This document shows, in pieces, positions 7,670 to 15,102 of a DNA stretch of 16,917 bases; the first letter of the stretch is position 1; every line of letters starts with the position of its first letter. The translations under genes and the position numbers were made by a program. The notes beneath the pieces were generated by a model. The model was not told the DNA's origin. It saw nothing but the letters and a program-made list of their open reading frames with translations, and searched no databases. Source of the stretch: Candidatus Krumholzibacteriia bacterium. GTDB taxonomy: Bacteria; Krumholzibacteriota; Krumholzibacteriia; Krumholzibacteriales; Krumholzibacteriaceae. The DNA lies in the NCBI GenBank assembly GCA_028706585.1, contig JAQTVX010000013.1:1-16917 (forward strand), read 5' to 3'.

Positions 7670-8650
7670 ATGAAACGCATTGCAAGAGCGCTCTTGATCT
7701 CGCTGACCGTTCTCTTGCCGCTCACGCGCGAACTCTCTTCCGCCTCTGCGCGCGGCGATACCCTTGCCGATTCCGTCCAAGCGTCAGATTCCTCGCTTAA
7801 ATCGACCCGCGGCGATTCCACTGTTCTCCGCGTCGTTGAGTCCGGAATGAGCTTCGGCTCGGGGGAGTTGCGCGAGCCTACGGGCGTGGCGGTAGATTCG
7901 CGCGGATTTGTCTACGTTGCCGACGCGATGGCCGGGAAGGTGTTTCGTTACTCGCAGGACGGCTCATCGCTCGAGTTTCAGCGTCCACCGAACGGCGCCA
8001 CGTTCTACCCGATCGACGTTGCGGTTCAGGAGGCGTTCATTCTCGTGCTGGACTACTCGCGGAACAGCCTCCTTCGCTACGACTGCGAGGGTTCCTATCT
8101 CGACGTGCTCATATCGTTCGATCAGTTCGATCGTATGCGTCCTGTCTCGATCACATCCGGTCCCGGCGGGAGGTTCATCACGACCGACGTCGCGAGCAAC
8201 ACGGTTGTGCTGTGGACGCCGCTTGTTGATATAGAGCTCGAGATCGGGGAGTTCGGGCAGGGGGACGGCAGATTCAACGAGCCCAGGAAGGCGGCGTTTC
8301 TGCCGAACCAGGGATTCGTCGTCGTCGAATCCGGAAACAGGCGCATGCAGCTTTTTTCGCCCTCCGGGCGCCATGAGCTCACCGTGCGACAAGCCGCCGG
8401 AGTCGATTTCGTATCGCCTCGTTCGTTGAGCGTCGATGACGCGGGAGTGATCTTCGTTTGCGACTCGCGCTCGGGAAGGATCTCGGCTTTCTCTCCGGAC
8501 GGCGCTTATCTGGCGGCCATCGACTCGTATTCCGGCCATACCATCTCCCCGGCCGCAACCGCCAGCACTTGGGATGGCGCCCTCTACGTCGCAGATCTTA
8601 AATCCCGTTCCATCCTCGTATATCGGCTTCTCCCTCCGCGTGAGAAATGA
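7670..8650 (+). CDS. Exported six-bladed NHL-type beta-propeller protein
   Basis: A 326-residue protein with a signal peptide at 1-27 and no lipobox. From residue 60 it is built of six NHL-like blades, at about 67-98 (LREPTGVAVDSRGFVYVAD), 101-144, 155-187, 194-237 (FGQGDGRFNEPRKAAF), 246-284 and 291-319 (WDGALYVADLKSRSILVY). The blades have the usual 'P.g.avd..g.vyVaD....ri..fs.dG' pattern. Such propellers bind proteins or glycans and often act as scaffolds; no catalytic motif is visible. ATG at 7670 is preferred over the earlier in-frame ATG at 7610, because the latter lies inside the previous gene and would put polar residues ahead of the signal peptide. Its TGA overlaps the ATG of the giant barrel gene, so the two products are likely made together and may interact in the periplasm or at the surface. 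Confidence 0.78.
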   Translation: MKRIARALLISLTVLLPLTRELSSASARGDTLADSVQASDSSLKSTRGDSTVLRVVESGMSFGSGELREPTGVAVDSRGFVYVADAMAGKVFRYSQDGSSLEFQRPPNGATFYPIDVAVQEAFILVLDYSRNSLLRYDCEGSYLDVLISFDQFDRMRPVSITSGPGGRFITTDVASNTVVLWTPLVDIELEIGEFGQGDGRFNEPRKAAFLPNQGFVVVESGNRRMQLFSPSGRHELTVRQAAGVDFVSPRSLSVDDAGVIFVCDSRSGRISAFSPDGAYLAAIDSYSGHTISPAATASTWDGALYVADLKSRSILVYRLLPPREK

Positions 8651-11600
8651 TGCGCTTCCGAGTGATCATCGCCGCGGCCATCTCGATGGTCCTGACCTGC
8701 GCCACGGACACGTTGGGGGCGCCGGATCCGGGAAGCGCGGCGTTACGCATCCGCGCGAGCGAGAGCCGAACATTCATTCTCGAGGCGGGGCAGACGAAGT
8801 TGGAGCTCGAGAGGCCGTTTCTCATTCCGGGGAGCGATTCGGTAGCCGTCGACGGCAAGCCGCTCGAGAGGGGTAGCGATTACCGGATCAACTCTCTGCG
8901 CGGCTCGATCGTTCTCGTACGAGCCGCCGCCGGAGGCGAACGGCTCACGGTACGGTTCTCCAGGTATCCTCTTCCGTTCGCTCCTGTTTTCGCCAAGCAT
9001 TCGACCGGCGGAGAAGCGCCTCTCCCGCTCGGGCCTGCCGCCCCGAAGGCGCCGGAGAGGGAGGAAAGGCGGGAGGGAGAGCCTTATCAGCTCCGTCTGT
9101 CGGGAAGCAAAACGGTTGGAATAAGCATCGGATCGAACAAGGATCTCGGGCTCGACCAGAGCCTCAAGGTTACGATGGTGGGCAAGGTGGCGAAGGATCT
9201 CGAGGTCAACGCGTTTCTTACCGACGACAATCTTCCCATTCAGCCCGAAGGAAACACGGAGGAGCTCAAGTATCTCGACAAGGTCTACGTGCAGGTCAAG
9301 GCGAAGCATACGGAGGTTCAGCTCGGCGACTTCACTTCGGAGCTCTCATGGTCGCAATTCTCCTCTTACCAGCGGGAGCTCCGCGGGGTCTTGACGAACG
9401 TCAGGAGCGGGGGGGAATCGTTCTTCGCCGGGGGTGGAGCCGCCAAGGGAAGATTCAAAACGGCGCGCTTCACCGGGCGGGAGGGCGTGCAGGGTCCGTA
9501 CGAGATTCTCTCCGCGCGCCGGTACAATTCGGTCGTTATTCTGAGCGGCACCGAACGCGTCTATTTCAACGGGCGTCTTCTGAGGCGCGGGAGCGAGAAC
9601 GACTACGTAATCGACTACAACCGCGGCACCGTCACGTTCATGGAGCGCCTGCCGGTGACGACCGACTCCGAGATCGTGATCGACTATGAAATGAGCGAGG
9701 ATAACTACCAGCGCTCGACCGTAACGGCGGGATGGACGAGCCCGCGACTTGGAGACGCGTTGAGCCTGAGGGTATTCTTATTCCAGGAATCGGATGACAC
9801 CGCCGATCCGGTTTTCGGGGCGATCGGGGCCGAGGCTGATTCCGTTCTCAAGGCGGTGGGGGATGATTCCTCGAAGGCGTTCACGTCCGGCATCGAGAAG
9901 GTCGGAGAGGGGGATGGCGATTACCGGTTCGTGGGCGCGGTCGGGACGGTGCCGGCGCATTTCGAGTTCGTGAGCTCCGGCGGCGATTACAATCTGGACT
10001 TCTACGAGGTCAAAGACGGCTCGGGGGATTACGTCGTCGACGGCTTTTCCTCTCTGGGGCAAGTGAAGTATCGGTACGCAGGGGAGGGGAAGGGGGATTT
10101 CCGGATCGGGAAATTCCTGCCCCTGCCGGAGCGAACGAGGCTCTTTACCATCGGCGCATCCGCCGAGAGAGGAGTGTTCTTCCTCGATGCCGAGGGGGAC
10201 GTGAGCACCCACGACAAGAACCTGTTCTCGACCATCGACGACGACAACAACGCGGGCCGTGCCGCTAAACTGACGGGGGGATTGAAAGGCGTGGCGATCC
10301 CCGGCGCGCGCCTCTCTCTCTCGGGCGAATTCTCGACCCTCGAGGATCGCTTCTCTTCCCCCAACAAGACGCGGGAGTCCTACTTCTATCGCGATTGGGG
10401 GATCGAGGACGTTGCGCTTGTCGGGCGTGAAGACATCGGCGGCGCACGGATGGCGCTCGCCGGCGACAGGGCGTGGAACATAGGGGGAAGCTACCTGTTT
10501 CTATCCAGGGGCGTGGCGCTCTCGGCGAGAAAGGCGGACGTGGAGGGCGGGCTCGGCGATATGAGCACTCGCGGCCTCACGCTCAAGGGGTACAGCTCCA
10601 GATCAGGGAGCGACCGCGAGCGGCGATTCATGCAGGGCAGCGGCGTCTTCTCGTTCTGGCACCTCACGCCGCTTCTCACGCTCGAATCGGAGCGATACAA
10701 AGCGCTGTCGGAGTCGGAGGCGGTCGCCGACACAGGCAGATATTATCGGCAGGGGCTCCTGTCGCTTTCCGGCAGGGACATCGGAGCGTACCGAGCGAAC
10801 CTTTCCTTCACGAGAAGATATACCGACGGCATCGATTCGCTGCGCTCGACATGGGACCGCTCGCGCGAGAGCGACGAGATCACGTTCGACGGCGGCTACT
10901 GCCGTGAGGGCCGCATTTTCGAGATGCTCGCTACGCATCGGCTGAGCCGCGACGTGCGCTCGGACGAGATGTCGCGATACGACCTCGTGCGCTTCCGCGG
11001 CCGGTCTTCATGGGACAAGGCGGGCGTTTCGGCGGACATGAGCTATCGCGCTGGCGCGGGACAGGAACGAACGCGAGAGAAGGCGATCGTGTACGTCGGC
11101 GAGAACCAGGGCGATTACGACGCGGAGGGGAACGAGGTAGGGCAGAAACGCGGGGATTACATGCTTCTGTACGTCGCCGGAGGGGATGTGGAGCCGGTTC
11201 GCACGGTGGAGCTCAGCATGCAGGTGAGCGCCGGAGCGGGGGTGCGGGGGCTCGCGGCCGACAATGGGAACGGTGGCTTTCTCGCGATGCTGAGGCGGGA
11301 GGTATCCATAGACCATTTCTTCTCGGTCGTGGAGAAGTCCCGTACGGACGATCTCCTCGGCCTGTACCTTCTCAAACCCTCTCTTCTGCAAAGAAACGAT
11401 GTCACCGTTTATGGCGCGAACAAAGTCCGGGAGGAGTGCACGCTTTTCAATTCTTCCAAGGTATTCAAGCTGCGCGTTTCCTATTCGCGCGAGGACGAGG
11501 AAGACAACCGTCTGGAGGATTCCTACGCCGAATCGTTTACGCGGGACGTGCGCGTTCGGGCCGAATCGGCCTTCTGGGACGCCCTCGCGATCACATGGGA

Positions 11601-12054
11601 GGCGGCCACCGGTCTGCGAGAACGGGACGCCACCGGCTCATCCGAACGAGAATACCGCGTAGAGACTAACTCTCTCTCGCAGATCCTGAATTATCGATTC
11701 AACCCGTCGACGAGGATTTCGCTCGAGCTCGGCGCGGAAGGGCGCGTCGACGCCGTCACTTCGGCGAAGCAGATCTCGTATATGGCGACGCCCTCTCTGA
11801 ACTCTTCGATCGGCGAGCGTCTCAGCGTCTCGTCGTATTTCAAGCTCACCTTCACGGACGTGCAGTCCGGCGAGGATCAGCCGCTCTTCTTTCTCGAGAA
11901 GGGTCTTCGCGAGGACTGGAGCGCCGGCGCGCAGTACCGGTTTTCGCGCAACGTGAGCTTCGGCTTCAATTACACCGGCCGCAGGGAAAAGGACTACCTG
12001 GGGGAGGTGGAGACGGTACATGATCTCAAAGTGGAAAGTCGCGCTTATTTCTAA
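8647..12054 (+). CDS. Giant predicted outer-membrane beta-barrel protein (SprA-like candidate)
   Basis: A 1135-residue exported protein, signal peptide 1-24. Residues 25-125 look like a small beta domain (LIPGSDSVAVDGKPLERGSD). After a Pro/charged linker (127-145) comes a region at 150-235 containing LSGSKTVGISIGS, DDNLPIQPEGNTEELKYLD and VQLGDF. Next is a domain at about 285-350 with GVQGPYEILSAR and FNGRLLRRGSENDYVIDY. GD(Y/F) motifs recur at 424, 446, 460, 483, 822 and 836. From about 350 onward it is mostly amphipathic beta strand, ending ESRAYF, a Phe-terminated outer-membrane signal. I do not know a named family for it. The '...GNxxxLx...iqxGD' layout recalls parts of SprA/Sov, the T9SS translocon, but this protein is half as long, so the link is only a hypothesis. 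Translation probably couples to the propeller gene, as no good ribosome site precedes it. ATG at 8650 is an equally possible start. Confidence 0.7.
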   Translation: MMRFRVIIAAAISMVLTCATDTLGAPDPGSAALRIRASESRTFILEAGQTKLELERPFLIPGSDSVAVDGKPLERGSDYRINSLRGSIVLVRAAAGGERLTVRFSRYPLPFAPVFAKHSTGGEAPLPLGPAAPKAPEREERREGEPYQLRLSGSKTVGISIGSNKDLGLDQSLKVTMVGKVAKDLEVNAFLTDDNLPIQPEGNTEELKYLDKVYVQVKAKHTEVQLGDFTSELSWSQFSSYQRELRGVLTNVRSGGESFFAGGGAAKGRFKTARFTGREGVQGPYEILSARRYNSVVILSGTERVYFNGRLLRRGSENDYVIDYNRGTVTFMERLPVTTDSEIVIDYEMSEDNYQRSTVTAGWTSPRLGDALSLRVFLFQESDDTADPVFGAIGAEADSVLKAVGDDSSKAFTSGIEKVGEGDGDYRFVGAVGTVPAHFEFVSSGGDYNLDFYEVKDGSGDYVVDGFSSLGQVKYRYAGEGKGDFRIGKFLPLPERTRLFTIGASAERGVFFLDAEGDVSTHDKNLFSTIDDDNNAGRAAKLTGGLKGVAIPGARLSLSGEFSTLEDRFSSPNKTRESYFYRDWGIEDVALVGREDIGGARMALAGDRAWNIGGSYLFLSRGVALSARKADVEGGLGDMSTRGLTLKGYSSRSGSDRERRFMQGSGVFSFWHLTPLLTLESERYKALSESEAVADTGRYYRQGLLSLSGRDIGAYRANLSFTRRYTDGIDSLRSTWDRSRESDEITFDGGYCREGRIFEMLATHRLSRDVRSDEMSRYDLVRFRGRSSWDKAGVSADMSYRAGAGQERTREKAIVYVGENQGDYDAEGNEVGQKRGDYMLLYVAGGDVEPVRTVELSMQVSAGAGVRGLAADNGNGGFLAMLRREVSIDHFFSVVEKSRTDDLLGLYLLKPSLLQRNDVTVYGANKVREECTLFNSSKVFKLRVSYSREDEEDNRLEDSYAESFTRDVRVRAESAFWDALAITWEAATGLRERDATGSSEREYRVETNSLSQILNYRFNPSTRISLELGAEGRVDAVTSAKQISYMATPSLNSSIGERLSVSSYFKLTFTDVQSGEDQPLFFLEKGLREDWSAGAQYRFSRNVSFGFNYTGRREKDYLGEVETVHDLKVESRAYF

Positions 12055-13699
12055 CATGGTGCTCGCCGTTCTTCCGTCCGTCTCCCCCCTCGCGGGGGTG
12101 ATTCGCTCGGTGGCCTATCAGGGCGCGCGGGCGATCTCCGTCCAGGCGCTCGAACGGGAGAGCATTCTGCATATAGGTTCTCAATACTCGGATTCCCTTG
12201 TTTCGCTGGAAGTTGCGCGGATTGATTCGCTCTATTTCTCAAATGGCTATCTCCGTATAGACGTGCAGATGGATACGTCCGCGGCGGATGGCGGAGTCGA
12301 CATCAGGTTCGCCGTCACCGAAGGAGACCCGACGCGCGTGGGAAAGATCTCGGTGAGCGGCGCGGAGCTCATCGGCGAGGCCAGGGCGGTTGCGCTCGTG
12401 CGCCCGGCCGAGGGTGAGCGGTTCGATCCGTTCGCCCTCGGGGAATCCCTCGGGAAGCTTCTCGCCCTCTGCAACGAATCGGGTTACCCGTACGCTCAGG
12501 TATGGTTGATCGGTTTCGAGTACAGGCGCGAAGCGAACGAGGTGGATATCAAGGTGTCGATATCCGGCGGGGAACGCGCAATGATCGAGCATGTCGTTTT
12601 CGATGGAATAACGAAGACTGACTCGTCTGTGGCGATGCGCATTTCGCGTCTTCATTTGGGCTCGATTTACAGCGAAAAGCGCATTGCGAGGGCGCGTCAG
12701 TTTCTCGGCGCCTCGGGCTATTTCGCATCGGTGGGGGAGTCGAGACTCGAAAGGCGGTCGAGCGGCGCCGTAGACGTCGTCATTCCCGTCAAGGAGATCG
12801 CGCGCAGCAATTTCTTCCAGGGTGCGCTCGGATTCTCAAATACGGAAAAAGGCAAGTACGTGTTGAACGGCTCCGTCGCGATGGAGCTCAAGAACATCGC
12901 GGGGACGGGACGCGGCGTCCGCTTTGATTGGCTCAACGACGGCAGCGATTACTCGAAGCTGGCCCTGAAATACGGCGAGCCGTTCTTGCTCGGCAGCCCT
13001 GTGAGTCTCAACGGCGAGCTTTCGCAAATCATCCAGGACACGACCTACACGTGGAATTCATTCGCTGCCTACTTCGGCTATCCGATAGGGCCTTTCGCGT
13101 CGCTCGTGGCTGGCGCCGCCGTCGATCGAAACGTGCCGAACTCGGGCGAAATCATCCGGAGCGTCCGCGAGCGCTTTCGCTTCGGGCTCACGCGGGCCGG
13201 CACGGAGAGCGGTGGTCTCGTCGCGTACGTGGAGGGTGCGTACCGCAAGAGCTACCTGGAGGGAAACCGGGTCGAGCGGGATGGCGAGCTCCTCTACCGC
13301 TTCGACGGTGCCGTCACGGCACCGTCGTGGAACGGTCAGAGCGTCTCCGTTCGACTGGCCTCCGAGGCCGTTTTTTCAACGGGCGACGTCCAGCTCGCCG
13401 AGCTCTACCCGCTCGGTGGAGCGACGACGCTCAGAGGGTACCGGGAGAGCCAGTTCCGGGGAGAGCGGATCGCATTCGCGAATCTCGAATACAGGTTCGG
13501 AGAAGGCGGGTGGCTCTTTATTTTCGACGACGTCGGAACCTTCTACAGAAGCGGCGATGGATGGACGGCGAAGAACGGCACCGGTTTCGGGCTGAGGTCG
13601 GAGTCTTCACTCGGCATCGTCGTTCTGAGCTTCGGCGTGGGCGAGCGGCTTTCGCTGGAAGGAACACGAATCCACATCTCTCTCGTTGAGAAATTCTGA
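12020..13699 (+). CDS. Omp85-family outer-membrane assembly protein (TamA/BamA-like, three POTRA domains)
   Basis: A 559-residue protein with a signal peptide at 1-25. Three POTRA-like repeats follow at about 27-103, 104-185 and 187-258 (starts IRSVAYQGA, RVGKISVSGA, IEHVVFDGI). A C-terminal barrel of about 295 residues completes it. The barrel has the Omp85 loop-6 signature in TTLRGYRESQFRGER near 468-482, followed by the FANLEYRF strand, and ends GTRIHISLVEKF. Size, POTRA number and barrel length match TamA better than BamA (five POTRAs, about 800 residues). Omp85 proteins fold barrels into the outer membrane. The gene starts inside the end of the giant barrel gene (35-base overlap), which suggests it may serve that barrel and its neighbours. 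ATG at 12020 is supported by GGAG at 12009-12012 and a good signal peptide. A general housekeeping role is equally possible. Confidence 0.85.
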   Translation: MISKWKVALISNMVLAVLPSVSPLAGVIRSVAYQGARAISVQALERESILHIGSQYSDSLVSLEVARIDSLYFSNGYLRIDVQMDTSAADGGVDIRFAVTEGDPTRVGKISVSGAELIGEARAVALVRPAEGERFDPFALGESLGKLLALCNESGYPYAQVWLIGFEYRREANEVDIKVSISGGERAMIEHVVFDGITKTDSSVAMRISRLHLGSIYSEKRIARARQFLGASGYFASVGESRLERRSSGAVDVVIPVKEIARSNFFQGALGFSNTEKGKYVLNGSVAMELKNIAGTGRGVRFDWLNDGSDYSKLALKYGEPFLLGSPVSLNGELSQIIQDTTYTWNSFAAYFGYPIGPFASLVAGAAVDRNVPNSGEIIRSVRERFRFGLTRAGTESGGLVAYVEGAYRKSYLEGNRVERDGELLYRFDGAVTAPSWNGQSVSVRLASEAVFSTGDVQLAELYPLGGATTLRGYRESQFRGERIAFANLEYRFGEGGWLFIFDDVGTFYRSGDGWTAKNGTGFGLRSESSLGIVVLSFGVGERLSLEGTRIHISLVEKF

Positions 13700-13708
13700 G
13701 TGGAGAAC

Positions 13709-13734
13709 ATCCAAATCGGAAAAAATCCAATCGG
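13709..13734. repeat. Imperfect direct repeat upstream of the thiC promoter
   Basis: ATCCAAATCGG (13709-13719) and ATCCAATCGG (13725-13734) differ by one deleted A and repeat at about 16 bases. They sit just before the -35 hexamer at 13739, the usual place for an activator site. No known operator was recognised, and two short copies could be chance. Confidence 0.35.
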
Positions 13735-13738
13735 GCGA

Positions 13739-13768
13739 TTGACGGCGGCTCCTCCCGGCACGTATAAT
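13739..13768 (+). promoter_or_regulatory. Sigma70-type promoter of the thiC-dinG unit
   Basis: TTGACG (13739-13744) is separated by 18 bases from TATAAT (13763-13768), a near-perfect housekeeping promoter. Transcription should begin near 13775, leaving a leader of about 27 bases before the TTG at 13802. It stands out from the GC-rich surroundings. It separates thiC from the envelope gene block, although no terminator was found between them. Confidence 0.75.
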
Positions 13769-13786
13769 TAATCGATTCCCATCAAG

Positions 13787-13793
13787 AAAGGGG
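13787..13793 (+). promoter_or_regulatory. Ribosome binding site for the thiC TTG start
   Basis: AAAGGGG lies eight bases before TTG at 13802. No ATG or GTG in this frame lies between the site and the conserved N-terminal sequence, so TTG is taken as the start. Confidence 0.65.
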
Positions 13794-13801
13794 CGATTGT
13801 C

Positions 13802-15094
13802 TTGACCGAATTCCAAAGGGCCCTGAGGGGCGAGATAACCCCGGTTCTGAAAAAGGTCGCCGACGACGAGCATATGGAGCCCGGGAGACTTCGCCGCCTC
13901 GTGGCCGAAGGGCGAGCGGTCATAACGGGCACGGCCCGGGAACACTGCCGGGCTATCGGTATCGGCTCGGGGCTGAAGACGAAGGTCAACGCGAACATAG
14001 GCACGAGCCCGGCTCATGACTCCATGGACGTCGAGCTAGAGAAGCTCCGCGTCTCGATCGATGCTGGGGCCGATACCGTCATGGACCTCTCGACGGGAGG
14101 AGATCTCGACGCCATACGCCGGGCGATCTGCGCAAAATCGACTAGTCCCCTCGGAACCGTTCCCGTATACCAAACAATCGTCGAGACGGTGCGCTCCGGC
14201 AGGGAGGTACCCGACGCCCAGACCGACGCGATGTTCGAGGTGGTCGAGCGGCACGCGCGCGACGGCGTCGATTTTCTGACGATTCACTGCGGGCTCGTGA
14301 GAAGGCTCGCCGAGGCGGTCGCGGCGACCAGAACGGCCGGCGTCGTGAGCCGCGGCGGCTGCTTTCTCCTGCAGTGGATGATCGCGAACAAACGGGAGAA
14401 TCCATACTATGAGCATTACGACCGGCTTCTCGATATTGCCGAGAAATACGACGTGGCTCTGAGCCTCGGGGACGGTCTCAGACCCGGTGCCATCGCCGAC
14501 GCCACGGACGCCGCGCAGATGGGCGAGCTCCTCGTCATCGGCGAGCTCGTCGATCGGGCGCGCGCGCGAGGCGTGAGCGTCATCGTCGAAGGACCGGGGC
14601 ACGTTCCGCTCCAGGACATTCCTTCACACATGATCATGCAGAAACGGATCACGAAAGGGGCGCCCTTCTACGTTCTCGGGCCGCTGGTGACGGACGTGGC
14701 CCCGGGCTACGATCACATAACGAGCGCGATAGGCGGCGCCGTCGCCGCGTGGTACGGGGCCGATTTTCTCTGCTACGTCACGCCGGCGGAGCATTTGAGA
14801 CTCCCCTCGATCGAGGATGTGCGCGAGGGAGTCATCGCGGCACGCATCGCTGCGCACGCGGGGGACATCGCGAAGGGGCTGGACGGAGCGTCCGATTGGG
14901 ACCTCGAGGTTTCACGGGCGCGAGCCGAGCTGGACTGGGAGCTTGCGCTTTCGAAGAGCATCGATCCCGAAACCGCACGCGGTATGTTCGATCCGATCGC
15001 GGGTGACTCGGAAAAGCTCTGCTCGATGTGCGGCATATACTGCGCGATACGGGGGACGAGGAAGACCAGGAACGGCCGGAAGCGGCAGGGGTAG
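13802..15094 (+). CDS. thiC: Phosphomethylpyrimidine synthase ThiC, short form
   Basis: A 430-residue cytosolic radical-SAM enzyme that converts aminoimidazole ribotide to HMP phosphate, the pyrimidine half of thiamine. Family blocks are clear: KVNANIGTSPAHDS (about 62-75), GADTVMDLSTGGDLDAIR (about 89-106), GTVPVYQTIVE (about 119-129), SLGDGLRPGAIADATD (about 221-236), EGPGHVPL (about 263-270) and GPLVTDVAPGYDHI (about 294-307). The iron-sulfur motif at the C-terminus is C407, C410, C414 (CSMCGIYC). That spacing is C-x2-C-x3-C, one residue shorter than the C-x2-C-x4-C of E. coli ThiC. The short length lacks the N-terminal domain of the roughly 630-residue enterobacterial form, as in many anaerobes. 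The related 5-hydroxybenzimidazole synthase BzaF is the main alternative, but no cobalamin gene is nearby. It has its own promoter and no TPP riboswitch. Confidence 0.93.
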   Translation: MTEFQRALRGEITPVLKKVADDEHMEPGRLRRLVAEGRAVITGTAREHCRAIGIGSGLKTKVNANIGTSPAHDSMDVELEKLRVSIDAGADTVMDLSTGGDLDAIRRAICAKSTSPLGTVPVYQTIVETVRSGREVPDAQTDAMFEVVERHARDGVDFLTIHCGLVRRLAEAVAATRTAGVVSRGGCFLLQWMIANKRENPYYEHYDRLLDIAEKYDVALSLGDGLRPGAIADATDAAQMGELLVIGELVDRARARGVSVIVEGPGHVPLQDIPSHMIMQKRITKGAPFYVLGPLVTDVAPGYDHITSAIGGAVAAWYGADFLCYVTPAEHLRLPSIEDVREGVIAARIAAHAGDIAKGLDGASDWDLEVSRARAELDWELALSKSIDPETARGMFDPIAGDSEKLCSMCGIYCAIRGTRKTRNGRKRQG

Positions 15095-15102
15095 GGACTG
15101 GG

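Noticed and set aside
13802..15094. Assigning the ThiC homologue as BzaF (5-hydroxybenzimidazole synthase)
   Set aside because: No cobalamin lower-ligand gene is adjacent and all ThiC blocks are present. ThiC is the simpler call, though only a phylogeny would settle it.
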